DNA from: Smithellaceae bacterium
GTDB lineage: Bacteria > Desulfobacterota > Syntrophia > Syntrophales > Smithellaceae
Assembly: GCA_028704195.1 (NCBI GenBank)
Contig: JAQVLL010000134.1
Span: 1-6,031 of the forward strand
DNA: 6,031 nt
Reading direction: 5' to 3'
Shown: positions 1 through 5,350 of the stretch, piece after piece
Layout: every line of letters starts with the position of its first letter
Numbering within the stretch: the first letter of the stretch is position 1
Program-made: the position numbers and the translations under genes
Notes under the pieces: generated by a model
What the model was told of the DNA's origin: nothing
Databases searched by the model: none
What the model saw: the letters and a program-made list of their open reading frames with translations, nothing else

Positions 1-1
1 A

Positions 2-28
2 AACCTGCCTGAAGGTCTTATGCCGTGA
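2..28 (+). CDS. rimM: RimM (16S rRNA processing protein), C-terminal tail only
   Basis: An open frame enters from the left edge and encodes N-L-P-E-G-L-M-P before a TGA at 26-28. RimM proteins commonly end with a short proline/glycine/leucine tail of this kind (…PEGLL…), and rimM lies directly upstream of trmD in most bacteria. RimM binds ribosomal protein S19 and helps mature the 30S subunit. The stop overlaps the GTG start of trmD (GTGA), so translation is probably coupled. Only eight residues are visible, so the name rests mainly on position. No RimM domain can be checked here. Confidence 0.65.
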   Translation, partial: NLPEGLMP

Positions 29-762
29 TTCGATTTGATGTCCTGTCCGTTTTTCCGGAAATGCTGCGCTCCCCGCTTGATTTCAGCCTTTTAAAGAAAG
101 CCCGCGAAAAAGGCCTGATTGAAGTCGGTCTTTATGATATCCGCGACTGGGCCCAGGACAAACACAACATGACCGACGATACCCCGTACGGTGGAGGATG
201 CGGCATGGTGATGAAAGTTGAACCCGTGGAACGGGCGCTGAATGAGCTAAGGCGTGCCGATGTTCAGCCTCTTGTGATATTGATGACCCCGCAGGGGGAA
301 ACGTTCAATCAGAAAATTGCCGTCGAACTTGCCCAACAAAAGCATCTTATTCTGATTTGCGGGCGTTATGAAGGCGTGGATGAAAGAATCCGGGAGCATC
401 TGACGGACCGGGAGATCTCCATCGGTGATTATATTTTAACCGGAGGGGAGCTTCCCGCGCTGGTCGTGGTCGATGCTGTTGCCAGGCTGATTCCCGGTGT
501 GCTGGGGAACGCCGACTCCGTACAGACGGAATCTTTCTCCCAGGGGTTGCTGGAATGCCCCCAATACACAAGGCCTGCAGAGTATAAAGGCTGGTGTGTC
601 CCGGATGTACTGGTTTCCGGAAATCACGCCCTTATTGAACGCTGGCAAAGGATTGAATCGCTCAGAAGGACATGGCAAAGAAGACCGGATCTGCTCGAAA
701 AAAGCGAATTGACCAAAGAAGACAGGGTGGATTTGGAAAAAATCAAACTTGACCTTATATAA
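25..762 (+). CDS. trmD: tRNA (guanine-37-N1)-methyltransferase TrmD
   Basis: TrmD uses S-adenosylmethionine to make m1G37 next to the anticodon, which prevents +1 frameshifting. The 245-residue length is normal for the family. Visible family motifs are the N-terminal VLSVFPEM, PYGGGCGMVMK at 54-64, CGRYEGVDER at 112-121 (Arg114, Glu116), the trefoil-knot segment ISIGDYILTGGELPA at 131-145, Arg154, IPGVLG at 156-161, and LLECPQYTRP at 175-184. Residue numbers align with E. coli TrmD without gaps in the centre. The residue matching catalytic Asp169 is Glu169 (T-E-S-F), an unusual but conservative change. The GTG start at 25 is chosen because the product then begins like other TrmD proteins and a GAAGG at 11-15 sits nine bases upstream. 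It overlaps the upstream stop by four bases. Identification is very secure. Confidence 0.97.
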   Translation: MIRFDVLSVFPEMLRSPLDFSLLKKAREKGLIEVGLYDIRDWAQDKHNMTDDTPYGGGCGMVMKVEPVERALNELRRADVQPLVILMTPQGETFNQKIAVELAQQKHLILICGRYEGVDERIREHLTDREISIGDYILTGGELPALVVVDAVARLIPGVLGNADSVQTESFSQGLLECPQYTRPAEYKGWCVPDVLVSGNHALIERWQRIESLRRTWQRRPDLLEKSELTKEDRVDLEKIKLDLI

Positions 763-774
763 AGTCTTGATTTT
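739..774 (+). other. AT-rich hairpin spanning the trmD stop codon
   Basis: The arms 739-750 (AAAATCAAACTT) and 762-774 (AAGTCTTGATTTT) pair over 12 base pairs with one bulged C at 766 and an 11-base loop, and the trmD stop falls at the loop edge. The right arm ends in four T. It could be a weak terminator, a processing site or a 3' stabiliser. Only two pairs are G-C, so strong termination is doubtful. Confidence 0.3.
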
Positions 775-812
775 CAGGTTAATTTGAGTTAGGTAAACCA
801 GCTTTTTAAATC

Positions 813-824
813 GGGGGGGGGGGG
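813..824 (+). repeat. Homopolymer run of 12 G in the trmD downstream gap
   Basis: Twelve consecutive G lie at 813-824, 51 bases after the trmD stop and 38 bases before the start of the next gene. Tracts this long are prone to slipped-strand length changes. No reading frame crosses it usefully: the downstream gene's frame has a stop at 836-838. A length change would therefore alter spacing or transcription rather than a protein. Sequencing or assembly error is an alternative explanation. Confidence 0.9.
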
Positions 825-831
825 AAGAATT

Positions 832-846
832 CTGATAAAAAATCAG
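832..846 (+). repeat. Small perfect inverted repeat CTGAT-A5-ATCAG
   Basis: CTGAT at 832-836 and ATCAG at 842-846 are exact reverse complements around a five-A loop. The repeat lies between the G run and the methyltransferase start at 863. It may be a small hairpin in the leader or an operator half-site pair. At five base pairs it could be chance. Confidence 0.3.
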
Positions 847-862
847 CTACCCTGGTAAATGT

Positions 863-1417
863 ATGCTTTATATTGCTCTTTTACATTATCCGGTCCTGAA
901 TAAAGAAGGCAAAACCGTCGCTACGGCCATCGCCAACATGGACCTTCACGATATTGCCCGGACGGCCAAAACCTTCGGAGTGGAGAAATTTTACGTGATT
1001 AATCCAGTGGAGGCGCAGCGGCGGCTTGCCAGTCAGATTATCGGCCACTGGCGGGAAGGTTATGGTGCGGTTTACAATCCGTCGAGGAAAGACGCTTTCG
1101 AAATACTGGAAGTCAGATCCTCCATGGAGGACGTGCTGGAGGAAATTAAGGCCGTTCATGGCTGCAGGCCACAGGTAATTGCCACGGGAGCCGGCCTGCC
1201 GGGTCAGTTATTGACCTGTGCCGGGCTGAAGGAACTTCTGAAAAGGAATCATTTGCCTTATCTTCTGATTTTTGGTACAGGCTACGGCATAGCACAGGAA
1301 GTTGTGAATCAGGCGGATCACCGCCTTGAACCGATCAGGGGGAAAAACGGTTATAATCATCTGCCGGTGCGGGCGGCCGTTGCCGTTATTCTGGACAGGG
1401 TTGTGGAAATATCATAA
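863..1417 (+). CDS. SPOUT-type SAM-dependent RNA methyltransferase, Tm1570 family
   Basis: This 184-residue protein belongs to the SAM-dependent RNA methyltransferase family typified by Thermotoga Tm1570 (Pfam PF09936, recalled, not searched). Characteristic segments are the N-terminal LYIALLHYPVLNKEGKTV (2-19), the TAIANMDLHDIART stretch (21-34), FGTGYGIA at 137-144, and the C-terminal knot NGYNHLPVRAAVAVILDR at 162-179. These last two segments should form the deep trefoil knot that binds SAM. The RNA target is not established to my knowledge. Genes of this family lie beside trmD, and a natural TrmD-Tm1570 fusion exists in Calditerrivibrio, so a role in tRNA modification is likely by inference. 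The ATG at 863 is the only sensible start, since the frame opens at 839. No clear Shine-Dalgarno precedes it, which is odd for a gene after a 100-base gap. Confidence 0.88.
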   Translation: MLYIALLHYPVLNKEGKTVATAIANMDLHDIARTAKTFGVEKFYVINPVEAQRRLASQIIGHWREGYGAVYNPSRKDAFEILEVRSSMEDVLEEIKAVHGCRPQVIATGAGLPGQLLTCAGLKELLKRNHLPYLLIFGTGYGIAQEVVNQADHRLEPIRGKNGYNHLPVRAAVAVILDRVVEIS

Positions 1418-1420
1418 AAA
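1392..1420 (+). promoter_or_regulatory. Possible internal promoter for rplS
   Basis: TGGACA at 1392-1397 matches the -35 consensus TTGACA at five of six positions. A 17-base spacer leads to TAAAAA at 1415-1420, a four-of-six match to TATAAT. Initiation near 1427 would leave a short leader carrying the strong rplS Shine-Dalgarno. An extra promoter would fit the higher demand for L19 than for the upstream enzymes. The match is modest and the region is AT-rich, so it may be chance. Confidence 0.22.
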
Positions 1421-1440
1421 ATAATATTGCGAGTGTCGCG

Positions 1441-1445
1441 GGAGG
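1441..1445 (+). promoter_or_regulatory. Strong ribosome binding site of rplS
   Basis: A full GGAGG at 1441-1445 sits nine bases ahead of the rplS ATG. It is the best Shine-Dalgarno in the + strand cluster. The neighbouring methyltransferase, rnhB and yraN starts have none that is clear, consistent with L19 being translated at a much higher level. Confidence 0.8.
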
Positions 1446-1454
1446 AAATATAAA

Positions 1455-1802
1455 ATGAATAGTTTGGACATGATTGAAAAAGAACATATGAGAGGAGATA
1501 TTCCTGCTTTTAAAGCGGGTGATACCGTTAAAGTATATGTGCGTATCGTTGAAGGTCAGAAACAGAGAATTCAGGCTTTTGAAGGTGTGGTGATACGCAA
1601 GCGCCGCGGCAACAGCCGGGCTAATTTTACCGTTCGCAAAGTGTCTTACGGTATCGGTGTAGAGAGAACGTTCCCCATTCATTCTCCGGTTATTGACCGC
1701 GTCGAAGTCATGACCAAAGGCCTCGTGTGCCGTTCGCGCCTTTATTATTTGAGAAGCCTCAGAGGCAAAAAGGCAAGGATCAAGGAAGACACCAATCGAT
1801 AG
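1455..1802 (+). CDS. rplS: 50S ribosomal protein L19
   Basis: L19 is a 50S protein located at the interface with the 30S subunit. The 115-residue product aligns along its whole length with E. coli L19. Visible segments are the N-terminal DMIEKEHMRGDIPAFKAGDT (5-24), VRIVEGQKQRIQAFEGVVI around 28-46, the FTVRKVSYGIGVERTF block (about 57-72) followed by HSPVIDRVEV, and the C-terminal RSRLYYLRSLRGKKARIKE, which covers the family signature. Length is typical. The ATG at 1455 follows an ideal Shine-Dalgarno and begins exactly where L19 should. The gene sits 37 bases after the methyltransferase, in the conserved rimM-trmD-rplS order. Identification is secure. Confidence 0.98.
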   Translation: MNSLDMIEKEHMRGDIPAFKAGDTVKVYVRIVEGQKQRIQAFEGVVIRKRRGNSRANFTVRKVSYGIGVERTFPIHSPVIDRVEVMTKGLVCRSRLYYLRSLRGKKARIKEDTNR

Positions 1803-1827
1803 GGCCTGTATTGCCGGCGCGCATCGG

Positions 1828-1893
1828 ATGAAACAGGGGCGATTTGAGCCGGATTTCTGCCGGAAGAACAACATTTTCATCTTGTTGCGATGA
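1828..1893 (+). CDS. Possible 21-codon mini-ORF overlapping the rnhB start
   Basis: ATG at 1828 opens a frame encoding MKQGRFEPDFCRKNNIFILL plus a final Arg, ending with TGA at 1891-1893. That stop overlaps the rnhB ATG in the ATGA arrangement typical of coupled translation. rnhB has no Shine-Dalgarno of its own at usual spacing, so coupling would explain how it is translated. Against this, the mini-ORF has no good ribosome binding site either, and 21 codons is short enough for chance. I recognise no related peptide. Confidence 0.25.
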   Translation: MKQGRFEPDFCRKNNIFILLR

Positions 1894-2510
1894 ATACATT
1901 CGAAAATCGTGCTTACTGTGACGGCTACCGCTGCATTGCGGGTGTTGATGAAGCAGGCCGCGGGCCACTGGCCGGTCCAGTTGTAGCAGCCGCCGTCATC
2001 TTTCCTGCCGGCTATCAGAATTCACAAATCAACGATTCCAAGAAACTGACCGCCCGTAAAAGAGACGAGCTATACAAGGTGATCTGGGACGATGCCGCCG
2101 CCGTGAGCGTGGGAGTTGCCGAAGCCGACGTCATTGACCGGATCAATATTCTTCAGGCGTCGCTGCAGGCAATGCGTGAAGCGGTTCTGGATCTGGCCAA
2201 AATTCCCGATTTTATTCTTATCGACGGTTTATACACCCTTGCGATTGAAACGCCGCAAAAGGCCCTGGTGAAGGGGGATGCCCTCAGTGTTTCCATCGCT
2301 GCCGCTTCCATCATTGCCAAGGTTTCGCGGGACCGGATCATGGAAATGTATCACCGTCAGTTTCCCCAGTACAATTTTCAGAAAAACAAGGGTTACGGCA
2401 CAGCCGAACACCGGAAGATTCTAAAGGAGATCGGAATGTGCAAAATCCATAGAAGGTCGTTCCATTTAAAAAATGCCGATGTTCGTCAAGCCACCCTTGA
2501 CTGGTCGTGA
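1890..2510 (+). CDS. rnhB: Ribonuclease HII
   Basis: RNase HII cuts the RNA strand of RNA-DNA hybrids and nicks at single ribonucleotides misincorporated in DNA, starting ribonucleotide excision repair in the cytoplasm. The 206-residue product carries the family signature IAGVDEAGRGPLAGPVVAAA at 16-35 with catalytic Asp20 and Glu21. Asp112 lies in FILIDGLYT, and Asp130 begins the GDALSVSIAAASIIAKVSRD block (129-148). NDSKKLT at 48-54 and KGYGTAEHR at 167-175 are also typical, the tyrosine of KGYGT being the one that senses the ribonucleotide 2'-OH in this family. The four carboxylates appear intact. ATG at 1890 gives the usual N-terminus (TFE..AY..GYR.IAG). There is no clear ribosome binding site. 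An upstream in-frame CTG at 1857 is possible but unlikely. The end overlaps yraN. Confidence 0.97.
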   Translation: MNTFENRAYCDGYRCIAGVDEAGRGPLAGPVVAAAVIFPAGYQNSQINDSKKLTARKRDELYKVIWDDAAAVSVGVAEADVIDRINILQASLQAMREAVLDLAKIPDFILIDGLYTLAIETPQKALVKGDALSVSIAAASIIAKVSRDRIMEMYHRQFPQYNFQKNKGYGTAEHRKILKEIGMCKIHRRSFHLKNADVRQATLDWS

Positions 2511-2893
2511 TCATGGAAAAAAGAGACACAACAAAAAAAGGAACCGGTCAGGCAGGGGAAGATATTGCCGCGGGTTTTCTGGAGAAAAACGGTTACCGGA
2601 TTTCCGAACGCAACTATCGCTGCCCGATCGGTGAAATCGATATTGTTGCCCGCGACAAACAAGAGATTGTGTTTGTGGAGGTCAAAACAAGAAGATCAGA
2701 GAATCTGGGTTATCCCGAGCAGGCGGTGGGCATCAAAAAGCAGAAAAAAATCTCACAGCTAGCCTTGTGGTATCTTCAGGAAAAGAAGCTGAACGGTGTC
2801 CGTGCGCGTTTTGATGTTGTGGCCATTATGATCCAGCCTTCCGGAAACGACATCCGCCTGATCAAGAACGCTTTTGATTTTGTTTCTTATTGA
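2507..2893 (+). CDS. yraN: YraN/UPF0102 family protein, predicted restriction-endonuclease fold
   Basis: This is a small protein of the UPF0102 (YraN) family, which has the PD-(D/E)XK nuclease fold. Its biochemical role is not established, though its constant position beside rnhB suggests nucleic-acid processing or repair (inference). The 128 residues show GQAGEDIAAGFLEKNGY at 14-30, then CPIGEIDIVARD at 39-50 (Glu43, Asp45) and IVFVEVKTRR at 54-63 (Glu58, Lys60), which together form the metal site of the fold. The C-terminal ARFDVVAI near 109-116 is also typical. Two starts are possible: GTG at 2507, giving a four-base GTGA overlap with the rnhB stop, or ATG at 2513. Neither has a clear Shine-Dalgarno, so coupling to rnhB is likely. 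Twelve bases separate its stop from the convergent ugd stop. Confidence 0.92.
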   Translation: MIMEKRDTTKKGTGQAGEDIAAGFLEKNGYRISERNYRCPIGEIDIVARDKQEIVFVEVKTRRSENLGYPEQAVGIKKQKKISQLALWYLQEKKLNGVRARFDVVAIMIQPSGNDIRLIKNAFDFVSY

Positions 2894-2905
2894 TTCATAA
2901 CGGAA

Positions 2906-4291
2906 TCACAGCCACGTCAGGGGCGGTTTTCCGGTGGGAAACACATTGAAACCGATTTCAAAACATTTCCGGTGATCGATGATATTGCGTCCGTCAAAAA
3001 TAAAGGCGGGTTTCACCATGGATCTGTATATTTTGCCATAATCCAGCTTTCGGTACAGATCCCAGTCCGTCATGATTACCAGCGCGTGGCAACCGACGGC
3101 TGCGAGGTAGGGATCTTCGATGAAGCTTATCTGTTCTTCAGTATCGTTTAGGTCATTGGCGGCGTTGGCCAGTGCCTTGGGGTCGGAAATGACCACTTCC
3201 GCATGTTCCTCAAGCAGTTTTCGTGTAATGTGAATGGCAGGGCTTTCACGCGTGTCTCCCGTGTCCGCCTTGAATGCAAAACCAAGCACGCAGATTTTTT
3301 TCCCCGCCAGCGTGTTGAACATAGATTGGAGGACGTTGGCAACAAAGCGTTCCTGCTGGTATTCGTTGATCTTAACGACGCTTTCCCAGTAGTCGGCCAC
3401 TTCCGGCAAACCGTAAAAGCGGCACAGGTAAACCAGATTCAGTATATCTTTCTTGAAACAGGAACCTCCAAAACCGATGCCCGCCCTGAGAAATTTGGAG
3501 CCGATGCGGCTGTCCGTGCCTACGGCCCGGGCCACTTCGGAAATGTCCGCATCCGCTTTTTCGCAAAGCGCCGAGATGGAATTGATTGACGAAACCCTCT
3601 GGGCCAGAAAAGCGTTGGCCACCAGCTTGGAAAGCTCAGCGCTCCAGATATTGGATGTGATGATTTTTTCGGCAGGCACCCAGTGCGAGTAAATTTCCAT
3701 CAGTTGTTCACGGGCGGCAAGCCCGCTTTGTGTTTCCCGTGATCCGATCAGCACACGGTCGGGATTTTCCAGATCGTTCATCGCGCTTCCCTCAGCCATG
3801 AATTCAGGGTTGGAAAGGACATCGAAGGTGATGTCTCCTTTTCCCGAGGCCAGGATCCTCTCCATGGCCAGCGCGGTTTTGATGGGCAGCGTGCTTTTTT
3901 CGATGACAATTTTTGAAGACTGCGAATTTTCCAGGATCTGTCTTGCCGTTTTTTCCCAGTACTGCAGATCGGCTGCCTGACCGGCACCCGCTCCGAACGT
4001 TTTTGTCGGTGTATTGACGCAGACGAAAATAATGTCGTTTTCTGCGATCTGGTTTTCAACATCCGTGGAAAAAAATAGATTCCTGCCGCGGGTTTTCTTT
4101 ACGATTTTCTCGAGCCCGGGCTCGTAGACGGGAAGCCCATCGGAGTTCCAGGCGGCAATACGCTGCGGGTTGATGTCCACTACAGTAACTTTATAGTCGG
4201 GGCATTTGCAGGCAATCATGACCGCGGACGGAGCGCCGACGTAGCCGGCCCCGATACAGAGAATTTTCTTTTTAAATTTTATTTTCTTCAT
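2906..4291 (-). CDS. ugd: UDP-glucose 6-dehydrogenase, animal/plant-type
   Basis: The enzyme oxidises UDP-glucose twice with NAD+ to give UDP-glucuronate in the cytoplasm, the committed step to UDP-xylose and uronic-acid glycans. In the 461-residue product the NAD-binding GAGYVGAPS lies at 14-22, YEPGLEKIV at 56-64, VNTPTKTFG at 92-100, EKSTLP at 131-136, SNPEFMAEGSA at 160-170, and LSKLVANAFLAQRVSSINS at 220-238 with Lys222. The catalytic cysteine is Cys278 in GFGGSCFKKD. The C-terminal UDP-binding domain has LGFAFKADTGDTRESPA. These match human UGDH almost motif for motif, including the long VNTPTKT…G.G.AADL loop, rather than the shorter bacterial type. The start follows AGAGGT spaced only three bases from the ATG. 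It lies 15 bases after uxs in the same unit and uses its partner's substrate pathway. Confidence 0.96.
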   Translation of the reverse strand: MKKIKFKKKILCIGAGYVGAPSAVMIACKCPDYKVTVVDINPQRIAAWNSDGLPVYEPGLEKIVKKTRGRNLFFSTDVENQIAENDIIFVCVNTPTKTFGAGAGQAADLQYWEKTARQILENSQSSKIVIEKSTLPIKTALAMERILASGKGDITFDVLSNPEFMAEGSAMNDLENPDRVLIGSRETQSGLAAREQLMEIYSHWVPAEKIITSNIWSAELSKLVANAFLAQRVSSINSISALCEKADADISEVARAVGTDSRIGSKFLRAGIGFGGSCFKKDILNLVYLCRFYGLPEVADYWESVVKINEYQQERFVANVLQSMFNTLAGKKICVLGFAFKADTGDTRESPAIHITRKLLEEHAEVVISDPKALANAANDLNDTEEQISFIEDPYLAAVGCHALVIMTDWDLYRKLDYGKIYRSMVKPAFIFDGRNIIDHRKCFEIGFNVFPTGKPPLTWL

Positions 4292-4306
4292 TGGACCTCT
4301 TTTTTT
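4292..4306 (-). promoter_or_regulatory. Compact uxs-ugd junction with A9 tract and ribosome binding site
   Basis: On the minus strand the uxs TAA runs straight into a tract of nine A (complement 4300-4308), followed by the Shine-Dalgarno AGAGGT (complement 4295-4300) three bases before the ugd ATG. The gap of 15 bases and the absence of a hairpin indicate one transcript. An A tract beside a ribosome site can keep it unstructured and favour ribosome loading. Confidence 0.6.
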
Positions 4307-5245
4307 TTATGTTTTCAGGATATCGCGGAAGTATTGAATAGTCTGAACCAGCCCCTGCTCCAGGGAAATTTTCGGCTTCCAGCCCAATCGGTTTTCAGCG
4401 AGCGTAATGTCCGGCTTTCGCTGCATCGGGTCATCCGCGGGAAGCGGCTCAAAATCGATTTCCGAGCGGCTGCCCGTCATATCGATCACCATTCTGGCCA
4501 GTTGCAGGATGGTGAATTCACCGGGGTTGCCGATGTTCACCGGACCGAAAAAATCATCGCCGCCGTTCATCATTCTGATCAGTCCATCGATCAAATCATC
4601 GCAGTAGCAGAACGAACGGGTGTGGCTGCCGTCGCCGTAAACCGTGATATTCTTCCCCTGAAGGGCCTGGATGATAAAATTGCTGACGACGCGACCGTCA
4701 TTCACAGCCATGCGTGGACCGTAGGTGTTGAAGATGCGGACGATCTTCGTGTTGACGGAGTTCTGCCTGCGGTAATCCATCATCAGGCATTCGGCGGCCC
4801 TTTTGCCTTCATCGTAGCAGCTGCGGATGCCGATGGGATTGACACGTCCCCAGTAGGATTCCGTCTGCGGGTGAACGTCGGGGTTGCCGTAAACTTCCGA
4901 TGTGGAAGCCTGAAGGATCTTGGCCTTTGTTCTTTTGGCAATTCCCAGCACATTGATCGTGCCCATGACGTTGGTTTTGATCGTTTTGATGGGATTGAAC
5001 TGGTAGTGGACCGGGGATGCAGGGCAGGCCAGATTGTAAATTTCGTCCACTTCCAGATAAACGGGGTTGGTGATGTCATGGCGGATCAGCTCAAAATGGG
5101 GATGCCCCGTCAGATGGGAAATGTTCTTTTTGCTGCCGGTGAAAAAGTTGTCCAGGCAGATAATGTCGTTGCCTTCTTTTAACAGCCGTTCACAGAGATG
5201 GGAGCCCAGGAACCCCGCACCGCCAGTAACCAGTATTCGTTTCAT
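4307..5245 (-). CDS. uxs: UDP-glucuronate decarboxylase (UDP-xylose synthase)
   Basis: The enzyme converts UDP-glucuronate to UDP-xylose through a bound 4-keto intermediate, recycling its NAD+. It is an extended short-chain dehydrogenase of 312 residues. The Rossmann motif TGGAGFLGSH is at 7-16, DNFFTGSKKN at 32-41, ASTSEVYG at 113-120 with Glu117, and the catalytic Tyr144-x-x-x-Lys148 in CYDEGKRAAE. IFNTYGPRM and DGRVVSNFI are hallmarks of the UXS family, as is the DDPMQRKPDI segment near the end. Compared with the human enzyme, it lacks the N-terminal membrane anchor, so it should be soluble. dTDP-glucose dehydratase and UDP-glucose epimerase are less likely because of the SPASP-like PASPVHYQ and NPIGIRSCYDEGKR signatures. 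AGGA (complement 5251-5254) lies five bases before the ATG. It is first gene of the minus-strand pair. Confidence 0.94.
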   Translation of the reverse strand: MKRILVTGGAGFLGSHLCERLLKEGNDIICLDNFFTGSKKNISHLTGHPHFELIRHDITNPVYLEVDEIYNLACPASPVHYQFNPIKTIKTNVMGTINVLGIAKRTKAKILQASTSEVYGNPDVHPQTESYWGRVNPIGIRSCYDEGKRAAECLMMDYRRQNSVNTKIVRIFNTYGPRMAVNDGRVVSNFIIQALQGKNITVYGDGSHTRSFCYCDDLIDGLIRMMNGGDDFFGPVNIGNPGEFTILQLARMVIDMTGSRSEIDFEPLPADDPMQRKPDITLAENRLGWKPKISLEQGLVQTIQYFRDILKT

Positions 5246-5350
5246 ATTTATCCTGATGTCGATCCGTGTAGTATTTTGTCCATATTTTTGGTATTAAAGC
5301 CGAAACAGGACACAGATGTCAACAACAAAAAGCATTTCAAAGAAGACGTT
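5246..5350. promoter_or_regulatory. Divergent intergenic region between uxs and rsmI
   Basis: This 105-base AT-rich spacer separates two divergent genes, so it should contain the uxs-ugd promoter and possibly one for rsmI. I looked for -35/-10 pairs on both strands and found none with good matches and spacing. TTGTCC at 5276-5281 is a possible + strand -35, but nothing resembling a -10 follows at 16-18 bases. GATGTC occurs twice (5255-5260 and 5315-5320), possibly by chance. Confidence 0.4.

Noticed and set aside
813..824. G-quadruplex formed by the G run
   Set aside because: A single uninterrupted run of 12 could give at most a two-tier intramolecular quadruplex. Nothing in the sequence argues that it forms.
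859..861. ATG at 859 as the methyltransferase start
   Set aside because: It is in a different reading frame from the conserved protein, whose own ATG is at 863.
1429..1439. GCGA-GTG-TCGC hairpin just before the rplS ribosome binding site
   Set aside because: A four-pair stem is too small to support an L19 autoregulatory structure.
1849..1863. CCGG…CCGG hairpin in the rplS-rnhB gap as a terminator
   Set aside because: The stem is four pairs and no T run follows immediately, so intrinsic termination is not supported.
1386..1880. 164-codon open frame on the - strand covering rplS
   Set aside because: It is antisense to a securely identified ribosomal protein gene and has no recognisable domain or ribosome binding site.
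2891..2908. Inverted repeat TGATTC/GAATCA between the convergent yraN and ugd stops
   Set aside because: The stem is only six pairs, neither strand has a following T run, and part of the symmetry comes from the two facing TGA stop codons. It is too weak to call a terminator.
4334..5182. 282-codon open frame on the + strand, antisense to uxs
   Set aside because: It lies wholly within a gene of certain identity, its product resembles no family I know, and long antisense frames arise readily from the codon bias of such genes.
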